DNA from: Chara braunii
Taxonomy: Eukaryota; Streptophyta; Charophyceae; Charales; Characeae
Length of the DNA: 47,536 bases
NCBI GenBank assembly: GCA_003427395.1
Contig: BFEA01000154.1
Location: 2,256,076 to 2,303,611, forward strand
Reading direction: 5' to 3'
The translations under genes were made by a program, and so were the position numbers. Positions 1 through 10,084 of this stretch are shown here, piece by piece. Below the pieces are notes generated by a model that was given only the letters and a program-made list of their open reading frames with translations, did not search any database and was not told where the DNA came from. The number at the start of each line of letters is the position of its first letter. Within the stretch, counting starts at the first letter, position 1.

Positions 1-2
1 GG

Positions 3-84
<82 letters not shown>
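1..84. repeat. (GA)n microsatellite at left edge
   Basis: An almost pure GA dinucleotide tract opens the window. The following 46 bases (to 130) contain the reverse complement of the 'GGAAGATTCATTC' motif seen near 9335 and 9930, so the edge looks like the end of a related LTR in the opposite orientation. The tract mirrors the (CT)n at the right edge. Confidence 0.9.
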
Positions 85-94
<10 letters not shown>

Positions 95-141
95 TCTGCA
101 AAAAGAGAATGAATCTTCCCGCCATCGCGGTGTCGGTGTGA

Positions 142-159
142 ATACCCTTATAAGGGTAT
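142..159. repeat. LTR-terminal palindrome (LTR-A)
   Basis: ATACCCTTATAAGGGTAT is a perfect 18-bp palindrome 11 bases inside the LTR-A start. Diverged versions sit at the same distance from the TGTCG start of the main LTR (6706, 26572) and of the minus-strand LTR at 39215. It may be a terminal structural or integrase-recognition element, which is inference. Confidence 0.7.
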
Positions 160-825
160 CTGCCCTTGTTTTTGCAAGTAACAGGAGTAAGGTTTTGATT
201 GAAATTAGGTGTGAAAGTTGGGTGCGCCGCGCAGGTCGCGACAATTTTTTCCTGGTCGTGACCGATTATGCGTTAGAGGAAAGATAGGGAGTGTGTGGGG
301 GCGCAACTTCAAGGCACGTGTGATTTTCCTCCCTTGATATTGTAGAGTTGACACATTTGTCGGCCAACTTTTGTTCTTGATTTAATTAGGACTACATAAT
401 TTTTTCCTTTGGTCGATACGTTGAGCATGACGTGTATGTGCTTGCGAGGAGGCAGTGTCGTTATGGTTAGTGTCAAGACCAATCACCAGTATCGCCCATT
501 AAGAAGAGTTACTCCTGACTTCAAGTTTATTTTGAAGCAGAGGTTGAACTCACATAGAGCAAGGTTTCTGAGGAGAAAGGTTAGCATGTTGGTCTAGGCG
601 GGGTGAGCAGCCAACGACCAACATGGCGTATGTTGGGTGGATTTCAGCAACGACGGCTACATTCCTTGTTTTTCTATTTTTTAGGAACATCGTTGTTTCA
701 GGCAGAAGTGTTAGCAGGCTACTCTTGGAGGTTCAGGGCAATATGTATGTCGGCACCGTTGAGGCCCCTACCCATTTTTGACTTCATGCCTTTGCGCCAC
801 GGTGATTCACGGAGAGACAAGGTGT

Positions 826-845
826 ATGGTCACTATTGTGACCAT
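826..845. repeat. Perfect stem-loop ATGGTCAC/GTGACCAT
   Basis: Eight-base perfect arms enclose TATT. Related GGTCGTGACC / GGTCACGACC palindromes occur at about 254 and in the 46.2-46.3 kb region. This supports kinship between LTR-A and the right-edge sequence in opposite orientation. Confidence 0.5.
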
Positions 846-1784
846 TCGTGGCAGTGTCTCGTCGGTATTGTGACCATCCACACGGTAGAGAGATAAAACC
901 TCAGCGCACGGGCATGGGAGACAAGTCGTGCTTCGTACATGTTTTCTGTTATGGCCATACCTCAGTCAACGTCCTGCTTATAATAGATCGCATAGGTATG
1001 CTGACTGATTGAAGTTTGATAACAGTTATGGGTTGACTCGACCCACACAGGAGAACCCAAGGGCCTAGCATAGTGGGTACATCTGTGAATTGTTAAAAAA
1101 ATAAGGGGATTCGCCGCGGCTGCGCCTGCGGCGCCTGCGGCGGAGTCAGAAGAGGGAGGCAGAAGTGAGAGGTGAAGGTGTGGAGAAGCGAGGGATAGAC
1201 TGGGTATGAGAAAAGAAATTGGGTTGTTCAACAGATGGAGCGAGGATTGTGTTCACAGAGAAGGAAGGAGAAGTCAAAGATGCGAACCCACCATGAGACA
1301 GGAAGCAGGAGGTCAAAAAACGAACGAAACATTAAATATTGCATCGACGAACGAACCAATTATTTGATGACAACATGGAAGAAAAATAATGATTTTTTTT
1401 TTTTGAAAGGAAAAAGTATACAGAGAATTGTACAAGATAATTCATATCTGTCTTTTCCCGCTTGGAGCTGTGTTTGTTGCATCAGTCTATGCAAGTCGTT
1501 GCAGTCGTCGTAAAATCGTCGCAGATGTTATAGCAGTCTCCCCGAGTTGTTGCAGTTCTTGTGCTCCTGTCGAATCTTTTGCTGACGGCCGGAGGAGACC
1601 GGACGCTGGAGGAAGGAAACTGCTCTTCGGACGATGTCTGCTTTGTAGATCTGGAAGGGAGGCAATTGACATTGTGCTTCACGGTGATTGACGACGATGA
1701 GATCACTGAGATATTCCCAAGTTCGGGGAGAGTGCGGAATGTTGTACATGGAGATGGTGTGGCGGGAAGCGAGTATGTCGTGGA

Positions 1785-2657
1785 TCATTGTTGTTGCATG
1801 TGTACATCCCTATTGTTCGAGTGGCTTCCACCATTGAGGGTCTGTTTCGTGAGTTGGTAGGAGAAGGGGGGGGGGCGGGGGGGCTGTGCATAAGTGATGA
1901 AGGTATATTTATGGTAGGCGTCGAGTATCCGATCGGGTGGGTAGTTTACGAGGCCTGCGCGAAATCCTGTAGATCGGTAATGGTCACACCGGAGTAGTTG
2001 CAAGAGAATTGTTTTGGAGCGGGCGAATGTTGTATTTGCAGAGGGATGAGGCGGTGAACGATTCAGTTCTTGTTCACGCCTGTGTTTGTATGAAGCGAAG
2101 AAGGTGTAAAGGGAGGGGGAGAAAGCAGCGTGATTTGTCGGGAGGAAGTCTTCCCAAAGAATCCTGTCAATGATGTATGGTGTCAGGATGGAGCACGTGG
2201 TGCCACCCATCCCATTTGTTCTACTTTCAGGGGTCGTTCTCTGGAGTGGATTGTGAATGGTAATGTGGCCGAAGAGATGTGTGAGCAGTGCAAGGTGTTG
2301 CGATAGTCGCAAGTGCGTTCGTCGGAGCAGGTAGTGGAATGCCAAGTTGGTGAGAGTAATGTCGTCTAAGCCGTGTTGCTCCAGAAAAGACGGATCAAAT
2401 AGCAAAAATGATGTATGAGATGTAGATCGAAGTGGAGTGTTTAGGGAAGTTGCGAGCGATGAAGGCGGAGGTGTATGTGGTGAAGAGTTTGTGGCAGGCG
2501 GAGATGTGGATGTATGAGTAGAAGGTGGAGTTGTGGTCCTTGATATGCTGCGATTTTTTTGAGGAAGAGTTTTAGTTTTTTTTGTCGGCGGTGATGTCGT
2601 CGAAGCACTTGCACAGAGAACGACGCAAAGAGGGGAAGAATCATGTGAGCATTATGC
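1785..2657 (-). CDS. Hypothetical antisense ORF in LTR-A
   Basis: The minus strand is open for about 290 codons from just after a stop near 2657 to a stop at 1785. The first internal Met is at 2405 and gives 206 residues. The upstream, non-Met part is rich in Pro, Ser and Thr (runs such as TTTPPSTHTSTSPP). The downstream part looks like ordinary mixed protein sequence with Leu/His-rich stretches and no motif I recognise. A T-run followed by CATAATGCTCAC lies just upstream and could be an intron end, so this may be one exon. It runs opposite to the LTR, like the exon-like modules in the main LTR. It could be captured host sequence, an element-encoded antisense protein, or chance in a low-complexity C-rich strand. 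I do not recognise the family. Confidence 0.3.
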
Positions 2658-2812
2658 GAGGATTAAAAAAAAAAAGCAAACACAAAAGGAAATTGAATAA
2701 GGCACGATCAATCATATTGTGAAAAAAAACAAGCCAAACAGAATTGAATACATATTTCAAGGTCATCAACATTTTTTTTGGCTGAACTCGACTCTCAATC
2801 AATCAATCAAAC

Positions 2813-2836
2813 AAAAAAAAAAAAAAAAAAAAAAAA
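2813..2836. repeat. Poly(A) run
   Basis: A run of about 24 A residues after AATCAATCAATCAAAC. It precedes the tRNA-promoter-like repeat and could be the tail of a retroposed sequence. Confidence 0.8.
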
Positions 2837-2939
2837 CCGATTTCGAATCTCGTAAAAGCGCAACCGAGGTTCCCCCCCCCGCCTCACACACGCAACTGAG
2901 CCCCCCCGCCAATCCCGACTATCCCCACTGTCAAGCACA

Positions 2940-3260
2940 TCGGTCCGGCACCGCACGAAATGGGGCGAGACCCTCCTGTCCGCGTCACGCAGGAGTTGGT
3001 CTGATCCTCGTCACGAATACACATGGAGCTTCCTCAAGCCGCTCCGACCGAGTGCGCCAGCCATACCTCTTGCGAGCCCCGTCGACAGGATAGGGCCTAC
3101 GCGAGGCACGACTTACCTCCACCGTACGGGAGTTGTCACCTTCCTTCGGTAGGCGTATCCCCGCCGAGCTACCAGTCCCAAGTATGAAAGCTAATCAGCT
3201 GCAATCGCAGAGCTGGACCAGCCAAGGGCATTTCTCGTTCGCTGTAGCATAGGGGGTACG
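2940..3260 (-). repeat. SINE-like repeat copy 1 (pol III A-box-like)
   Basis: On the minus strand this segment contains GGTAGCTCGGCGGGGATA, which fits the tRNA A-box consensus TRGCNNARYNGG. About 55 bases downstream is a degenerate B-box-like GTAAGT-CGTGCCTC stretch. The whole block of about 320 bp aligns by eye with 34740-35095 (opposite orientation) and 37940-38290 (same orientation), with shared elements TAGGCGTATCCC and GTTGTCACC. A tRNA-derived SINE family or an LTR submodule are both possible. Confidence 0.45.
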
Positions 3261-4671
3261 CGCGATTTTATTCCTCTATCGGACCCGCACGAGAACCGAC
3301 GCATTGGGGGGCTGAAGTCCCAACGCGACTCGTCGTCCGTCGACTAGGACGCATCCCACACATCACACGTACACCACTCTAACAACATAAACATGCACGC
3401 ACACGCACATATACAGAAGGACACAGAACAAACAACGCGACAACACTCCTAGTCCGTTAGTAGTCATCCCATAACTCTCCGATGCGGAAATCGAATAGGC
3501 GTCGCGCGCGAGACTTAAAATAAAACGCGCAGGCGCATGGCTAACTCATATCGACTCGCAATGCAAGCATACGCAAGCAGTCACAATGATGGCGTACTAT
3601 GTAGTATCCGTACTTATGCGGCCATCATTAATCTCGAGGGTTGCATTCGACACTCAACTGTCGGCTGACACGCGCCTTGAGGGATTGATCTCTCGACGCT
3701 GGACAACCGCCAAGTGCGGTTGAGAACCACACCCTCTTCTGCACCTTGCGGAGAGTGGGTGATACACAGGTTCATACTTGTGGTGACAATCGTCTCTTAT
3801 TGCCCTGGAGACCAGTTCTTGCATGAAGGGTCTGGAAAGAAGTAAAAGGGTTTGACTTCAAGTTTGACAGTTGTCACGGACTACAACGTCCAACTATAAA
3901 AATTAATAAGCAAAATCAATCAGTAAATAAGTAAACACCCGATACTCATATATCAAATCAAAACTCAAGATAAAATAAACGAAGGGGAAAACATAAACTC
4001 ATCAGGTATGCAGATCGTGCGTCACATGGTTGTCATTCTCACTGTCTCCAAGGTACGGCTCATATACCAGGTTCCAAAATACTAACCTTCATAAAACACA
4101 GACACACACAATAGTCACATTGTCATACACCAATGTGGTCAACTTTACTATTCCCTGTAACTCACACCACGGCTCACACACTCAAGGCTCAGTCATAGTC
4201 CAATTTTTCATAAATCTCAAAAGTTTTTTATAATGGTCATTAAAAGAAGTCTGGTTAAAACCCTTAAAGAAACATATCAAATCTCAGAGCTAAGGCAATC
4301 AAGTTGAGGTACAAGTGTAAACAAAGTTTTGTCGTAAGTCGACGAGTCGGCGATCAACCAACCGATTTGTTATCAGTGATAACATAGGATGATCCTCGTG
4401 GGATCAAGCTGAGTCTTAGTCCAAATCTTGGATCGAATGTCCAAAGAAGGCCTGTATCATAAGATAAGTCAATGCCCAAGCTAAATCATCAACGTACGGA
4501 GATCAAATCCCCATGACACGTTCTCTCTCAAGACTCTACTGATAACCAAGCCTAGGTCTACCTCTAAGTCAGTGCCCCAAAAAAGGTAGACATATGGTAA
4601 AATCTCCTCTATACATAATGGATCGTTAGAGTCGCCACCTGTCAAAATATAATCTACCTCCTCTAAACTAA

Positions 4672-4975
4672 GAAAAATTCGACAGCGCTTCCCATAGGAA
4701 AAGTGCCTTCTCAGAATTTATATCAGCCTGAATATGAAAACAAAAATAATCTTCGACTTTCCAAAGTCAAATCTTGTCTAACTCCCCGAATTGGCAAAAA
4801 TTTGGGCAGCATTCCCTTTAGAAAAAAAGACTTCCCAGATTTTTACTAAGCCATATATAAAAATTAGATAAGTTGAACTTTGAAAAGTCAAATTTTGACT
4901 AACTCCTTGGTTTTGTAGAAATTTCGGCAGTGCTTCCCGTAGAGAAAGTGACTTACCAGGATTTATACAAGATCA
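4672..4975. repeat. Three diverged ~120-bp repeat units
   Basis: Units at about 4672, 4795 and 4916 share TTCGGCAG(T/C)GCTTCCC(G/A)TAG followed by AAAGTG and CAGAATTTATA. The spacers carry small inverted repeats such as GACTTTCCAAAGTC. A fourth relative lies near 43700 in the same orientation. No reading frame is conserved across units. Confidence 0.6.
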
Positions 4976-5259
4976 AGTATAATAAAAGATCCCAGAAAAT
5001 GCAGAAATTTACGTGAGTAAAAAAACTTAGCTCAGAAAATACGAGAATGAAAACTAACTCTTATGGCTAGCACGTGGCGAGCATCTAAAGCAACTACCTG
5101 TCAAACTGAAACTCGGACTAAGTAGTAGTCTCACTCAGCCTCATACAGGCCAAACCACAAAGGTAAGTACTCTCACCATGCCAAAGTCAATCTTATCAAA
5201 CAATAGTTCATGATCTTTCAATGATTTATCCCTTTATACTTAACTTACATAGGGCATAA

Positions 5260-5984
5260 AGCTAGACCACCCAAACTTATGGAACATGTTTAGCTCAACC
5301 ATTGAATATACATAAACACAGGGCACAACAACTTTTCTCTTCTTTGGGCATATGACTAGGCCACTAGTCGCCCTGAACTGTTTAAGTATCCAAGTTCTAT
5401 ATAACTATCTGCACTTAGTCTTTTGAGGTAGCATACAACTGAACCGATCATCTTTAGCTCAAGATTCAGTCTGCCCCTTCTTACCACAAGTTTATTCTTA
5501 ATTAATACTCTCTTCAGTTCGTGATAAGCTATAGTCAGACCACCCAAACTTATGGAACCCTGTCTGACTGGCCTGTTCATAAGTAATGTAGTACTAAAAT
5601 ATAGTCAAGTTATAACTTTTCGGTTTCAGCATGTGCGTGGCATTGAACCAAGATCATCCAAAATTATGGAATATGTATGGTCCTCAGCCTGGTTCTTTTT
5701 CTAAAAACCAAAGCAGGAAGAGGCTGAGCCACCCAAACTCATGGAACATGCTCAGACCTCCTCGTTCAGAACAAAAAGAAACTGAAAGAAAACCTAAAGT
5801 AAACAAGGCGACCAAGCCACCCAAACTTATGGAACATGCTTTGTCCCTGAAAAGTCAATCACAGTCAGCCCTCACTAATCAGAGCAACCAGACCACCCCA
5901 ACTTATGGGAACCTGTCTGGTCCTTCAGGCAGTCAAGAAATAAACATAGCACTGGACCCTCCAATCTTATGGAGACTCTCCCAG
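5260..5984. repeat. Array of ~7 stem-loops, conserved loop CACCCAAACTTATGGAAC
   Basis: Seven occurrences of a loop close to CACCCAAACTTATGGAACAT are each flanked by arms that differ between units yet pair within the unit. Examples are AGCTAGAC/GTTTAGCT (5260/5288), AGTCAGAC/GTCTGACT (5533/5562), GAACCA/TGGTTC (5645/5690), GAGG-CTGAGC/GCTCAG-a-CCTC (5720/5750), ACCAGAC/GTCTGGT (5887/5915) and CTGG/CCAG (5952/5981). The unit near 5812-5844 pairs less well. A plus-strand frame runs through part of the array (5631-6086), but the pairing explains the sequence better than a protein does. A constant loop on variable, compensated stems suggests a constraint on structure. Confidence 0.75.
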
Positions 5985-6199
5985 CCTTTGGTTGACCCAG
6001 TCAAACCCATGCAATACAACCTTTCTCTCATCCTTCCCCCAGATGCTATCCCGCAATCTACTTTCAGTCAATTCAACAAAAATTGAAACTGAATTTGCAC
6101 AATTATTCCTTTATTTAAGTCTAAATTATGTCATGAAAGTCAAACTGAAAGTCAAAGTAGCGGTGCACTTAATATACTTAGTCATAACATAGTCAGGAA

Positions 6200-6490
6200 T
6201 ACAGATAGGGGTTATACTGGGTTTATGGACGGAAGGGATGGTTACCTCTTACTTCCCAGCCTCCAGAACCCCTCCTGAGTTCCGACAGACCTCCCGCAAT
6301 CGGTGGGCTGACTCCCCACAGAGTCTTGATGCGGTCATACGGGTTGTGATCCCGCCTGCCGACTTCCTCTCTTAACAGGATTAAAATTAGATTAAGAAGG
6401 ATAAAAGCAGGGGTTTTAGACGCTCGAGATACAGGAGAGGGCCTTGATACCTTCAATCTCTAGAGGGCCCCGCAATGGCAGCCATGATAC
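6200..6490. repeat. Conserved LTR tail, copy 1
   Basis: This block aligns by eye, in the same orientation, with 45025-45330. Shared landmarks are CTCCCGCAATCGGTGGG / CTCCCGCATTCGATGGG, CCCCACAGAG / CCCCACAGGG, GATGCG, TTCCTCTC, AAGATACGAG-like and GAGAGGGCCTTG, ending at GAGGGCCCC. It lies between the stem-loop array and the inferred LTR end. A short minus-strand frame (6223-6456) crosses it, but I see no protein family. Confidence 0.55.
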
Positions 6491-6598
6491 AACAAAAGCT
6501 TGGTCAAACCGGAATCAACCTTCAGCTGTTGACTTTCTGACGACCTTCTAAATTCATAGTAAAGACTCTCCTTCAACGATCTCAATTCTCTTAGCAGG

Positions 6599-6615
6599 TT
6601 GGTGACCCGAAACCC
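6599..6615 (+). other. Primer-binding-site-like motif
   Basis: TTGGTGACCCGAAACCC lies two bases after ...TTAGCA, the position expected of a tRNA primer-binding site after an LTR ending in CA. It would pair with a tRNA 3' end finishing ...GGGTCACCA. I have not identified the tRNA. Only about 100 bp of internal sequence follow before the main element starts, so LTR-A's own internal region is interrupted or lost here. Confidence 0.35.
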
Positions 6616-6705
6616 ATTGGTCTCAAGTAGATCCGCAGCCCCATGGCTCCCCTTCCTCTACTTCGTCCAATAAGATGAACAACGCACCGCCCCGTTGTCG
6701 GAGCT

Positions 6706-6725
6706 GATACCCTTACAAGGGTATC
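6706..6725. repeat. LTR-terminal palindrome (5' copy)
   Basis: Nine-base inverted arms GATACCCTT / AAGGGTATC around AC, ten bases inside the LTR start. It is repeated at 26572-26591. Equivalents exist at the starts of LTR-A and the minus-strand LTR. Confidence 0.75.
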
Positions 6726-7253
6726 CGCTCATGATTTTACAGTCGACACAATGTCGACACCAACTGTTAGAATGGGGTTGGCTAAAAACAAAAACTGGGG
6801 TAAAACCCTCGACCATTATGGTCATGAAAGTTAGAAACTGCAAGGGCCAAAACACGGCACAAGCGGACAGGAGTCAGGGGTTGAAAATTTCGAACGCTCG
6901 CAGAGCGTGCAAAGACGACGGAGGTTCGTAGATAAAATGACCATGCGCGTCATTCCGGCACGCGCAGAGACTGCAAAGCGATTAGTAAATAAAGCCTCCG
7001 ACCACAAGGTCGGAAGGTTAGTCAAAACGGAAAAGAGTCGCACAAATGCAGCAACGGTTTTTTCTCAGTCGGTTGACGACTGAGGAAGTACGACTGTTTC
7101 GGCTCAAGTCCGCGAACGTCGAGTGTATAAAAAAGAAGCGAGGCGGGAAACCACTCCCCGTAGGATAAAAATAGGTAGGATTTAGTAAAAGCCTCGACCA
7201 TGAGGCCAGAGCAACTAGGCAAGAGGGGTCTAACATGTTGTAGCAGGCTGCAG

Positions 7254-7585
7254 TGGCTAAGCGGTGGCCTGAGTTTCCCCTACGGTAGGCTGCAGGCCCT
7301 AAGTACTGATCGAACTGGGCCATGTACTCTACTTAGGGCCGATTAACTCTTAGTAAAACTGAACTAGGAGCTAGCCCAGTAGGTACAGGCACAAAACTGA
7401 TACGTAGAGGATCTAGGGATCGAGTTCGACCTGCCTCCGGGCTAACTCCTTTTGCTAGCTGTAGGGGGCAGGACTTACCTTTTCCGCCCGCCCACAAAGA
7501 GGCGGGATTTGAACCCATGACCTCGAGCTTGGGACAAGATAAAGTTGTAACCCGTTGTGACAGTTGGCACAACGGGGTAAATAGT
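7254..7585. promoter_or_regulatory. tRNA-like pol III box sequences in LTR
   Basis: GGATTTGAACC at 7505-7515 is the exact complement of a pol III B box (GGTTCRAATCC) on the minus strand. It is kept as GGATTCGAACC at 27371-27381, so the substitution preserves the consensus. About 50 bases upstream of it on the minus strand lies a poor A-box-like GTGCCAACTGTC. On the plus strand TGGCTAAGCGGTGG (7254-7267) matches an A box without a matching B box. This could be a tRNA-derived insertion fixed in the LTR. It does not fold as a complete tRNA by eye. Confidence 0.35.
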
Positions 7586-8316
7586 AGTTAGATCCTCTCT
7601 TTTGCTTTTTCTTTTTTTTTATTGTTATTAGTTAGATTTGTTGTTGGTTTTTANGCCCCGTGGTCGGAAACCTCTCNCNACATCACTTTGATGAATCTAC
7701 CCCAGGAAAACACGNTAGATACAGTCAAGGGAGTTAGCAGAGATCCCAGACGAGGTGCCGCTAAGGACTACGGCGCGACGCCGCGGAAGTCCAACTCGGG
7801 GGACAACGAACTAGGAGAAAGGGGAGAGGAGTAAGAGAAGAAAAGCAACTTGGGCCAGGAGGGAGATATCACGAGTAAGCTGGAGAGCGGGGATTCACGT
7901 GAAAGAAGGAGAGCACGAGAAGAAGGAGAAGGGGAAGTGAAAGGAGACAGAAAGAGGCGGAAGTACCATCGCTGATTCTCAGCATTCGGTGCCGTCATCC
8001 CGCCGTTTTTGGGAAAAATCGNTGCTGCTTATTGCGGCATTGCTTGAGTGTCCGCGTTCACAGAAAACGCACCCCTGATCCGGAAACGGGAGACCGTGTA
8101 AGAGAAGAAGAAGGAGAGGAGGAAGAAGGAGAAAAAGAAAGAAGGAAGAAGGAAGAAGGAGGAGAGGAGAAAGAAGGAAGGAGAGAAAGGGGGGGGAGGA
8201 TCGAAGAAGAAAGGATGCTCACCTGGCCATGACATTGCCAGCGACCTCGTCAACCACCGGACTTCGTTAATCAGCGAGCTCGTGGTTGTCGAGCTATCAC
8301 CTTGGCGTACTGAAGC

Positions 8317-8385
8317 ATGACGGAGCAGGAAAACATCCGACGACAACGACAACTTCGGCGACGGGAAAGGAAAGAGCAAAGACAG
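8317..8385 (+). CDS. Putative leader exon ending at a splice donor (copy 1)
   Basis: An ATG opens 23 codons (starting MTEQENIRRQRQ, strongly basic, Arg/Gln/Glu-rich) and ends in phase 0 at CAG|GTAAGT, a full-consensus 5' splice site at 8386. The downstream sequence quickly becomes an (ACT)n repeat, as expected of an intron rather than coding sequence. The arrangement is identical in the 3' LTR copy (28183-28251). I infer a short 5' exon, transcribed from the LTR and spliced to an internal ORF, so that it supplies the amino terminus of a Gag-type protein. The acceptor that would follow for gag is not visible because the gag 5' part is deleted. The acceptor at 22638 is a candidate for the downstream ORF. 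Chance occurrence of the donor cannot be excluded. Confidence 0.4.
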
Positions 8386-8409
8386 GTAAGTCTCGCGATC
8401 TTTGGTATC

Positions 8410-8453
8410 TCTACTTCTACTATCACTACTACTACTATCTCTACTACTTCTAT

Positions 8454-8484
<31 letters not shown>

Positions 8485-8495
8485 GTTGTTACTAC
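8410..8495. repeat. (ACT)n trinucleotide repeat
   Basis: Imperfect then pure ACT repeat directly after the donor, copied at about 28276-28361. The apparent poly-Tyr and poly-Thr frames over it are low-complexity artefacts. Confidence 0.9.
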
Positions 8496-9344
8496 GTATA
8501 TGTATATGCGAGTGAATGAGCGACGATCTCGCCCCTACTATCGGTCACTACCATCAACGGGAGATGGAGAGTGAATAGGGTCTCACCCCCCCCACTCATC
8601 TATGGAACCTGCTATCAGATTATGTGTGTGTGCGTGTGTATGTGTTTGTGTGTTCGAGTGTGTGAGTGTGTGAGAAGGAAAGAAAAAGAGGTATGAAGGA
8701 GAGAGAATNAGATTTGGGACTTTGANACTTGATGACATTTGGATTCAGACTCGACATTGGATTGGGACGCTGGACGGGGGATTACTTGTGACCGGTACCG
8801 AAGACTTGGCGCTGACGACATCCCCATCTTTCCCCTCTTCTTCGTCTAATCCCCTCTCCTTCGTCTGACCCCCTCCTCTTTGTCTGTGCATAACGGGACC
8901 AGCGCATTCTTCTTGAATAAGCGCTAGGCCCCTTCACACCATGTGGCGATGATGATGTAGGGGCTGCGTTGCGAAATCGATCGTTCGGATCATTGGTATC
9001 TAAGTCTTCCTCTACACCATCTTGTACTTGTATTGAGAGGTCGATTCTTGTTCTGGTCTGCACATTTATGGTGTGCAACAGGATGAAGGGAGAGAGAGAG
9101 GAGAGAGAGAGAGAGAGAGGAGGAGCAAGAGAGAGGAGAGAAGGGAAGGTTGAGCGATACAAGATCGGGTTACTACGTACTTGTTGCACTATGAGAGTGT
9201 GGAAGAGAGAGAGAGACGATAAGTCCCCGACCTTAGCCGATAGATAAGTCTCCATGCCGTGCGACGCCACACGCTACTCGATTCGATAGAATGAGCAAAT
9301 CAAGAAATAAGAGTGTATATTTCCACGTTTCAGCGGAAGATTCA

Positions 9345-9534
9345 TTCCGTTTTTGCTCGTCCTATCGATGGAATGTGAGTATATGAGACGTTCATGATTC
9401 GATCAGGAAGAGAGAGAGAGTGAGAAGAGAGAGAGAGANATTCCGTTTTTGCTCGTCCTATCGATGGAATGTGAGTATATGAGACGTTCATGATTCGATC
9501 AGGAAGAGAGAGAGAGTGAGAAGAGAGAGAGAGA
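9345..9534. repeat. 96-bp duplication around an N
   Basis: The 94 bases before the N at 9439 reappear immediately after it, at an offset of 96. Copy 2 has the segment once (29211-29304). This looks like two contig ends with an unmerged overlap joined by a single N, not a biological duplication. Confidence 0.75.
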
Positions 9535-9999
9535 GAGAGAGAGATTGGGAGAGAATCTTACCTGGGTGCACGCACGATTGCACTAATGAAACCGGCAAGT
9601 TGCTTGCTCGGGTTGAGAGGCCCGGGTAAGCTTCTTAAGGCTCATCGTAATAGGGATAGATTGTTGTGATCGGTGTTCTGGGCCGCACATCACATGGATC
9701 GAAAGAAAAAGCAAAGCAAAATGTAATGGTGTATTAGTAGAAGTTTCATCTCGATCTTGCCCATCCTATCGATGGGGTGTGTGTGTGTGTGTGTGAGAGA
9801 GAGAAGGAGGGAGAGAGAAACAAACCTTGGCCGACAGCTAAGTCTCCAACGTATGCATCGCCGCACGCTACTCGGATTTATAGAATGAGCGAATAAAAGG
9901 TGGCGATGTATGTTTCCACGTTTCAACGGAAGATTCATTCCGTTTTTGCTTATCCTATCGATGGAATGTGCGTGCATGCGCACGTGTGTGTGTGTGTGT

Positions 10000-10002
<3 letters not shown>

Positions 10003-10078
<76 letters not shown>
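10003..10078. repeat. (GA)n microsatellite
   Basis: Nearly pure GA tract of about 76 bp in the copy-1-specific segment. Confidence 0.95.

Positions 10079-10084
<6 letters not shown>

Larger units (their letters stand above)
131..6596 (+). mobile_element. LTR-A: very long LTR, + orientation
   Basis: The left boundary is TGTCGG followed by a palindrome (ATACCCTTATAAGGGTAT), the same start architecture as the main LTR at 6696 and 26562. The proposed right boundary is ...TTAGCA at 6596, two bases before a motif like a primer-binding site (TTGGTGACCCG). Between them lie an antisense open reading frame, a tRNA-promoter-like repeat, a three-unit repeat, an array of stem-loops with a conserved loop, and a tail shared with 45025-45330. 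The stretches 150-1780, 3260-4670 and 4980-5250 show no coding signal that I trust, only short frames and AT-rich or GC-rich patches. About 6.5 kb would be very long for an LTR. The start is better supported than the end, because no second copy is visible to confirm the end. Confidence 0.45.

Noticed and set aside
5631-6086. 151-residue frame as a protein-coding repeat gene
   Set aside because: The recurring PPKLMEHAL-type phrases are explained by the conserved hairpin loop. Unit spacing does not keep frame and the stems vary.
7254-7585. A true tRNA gene
   Set aside because: A perfect B-box complement is present, but I could not find an acceptor stem, anticodon arm and matching A box at normal spacing.
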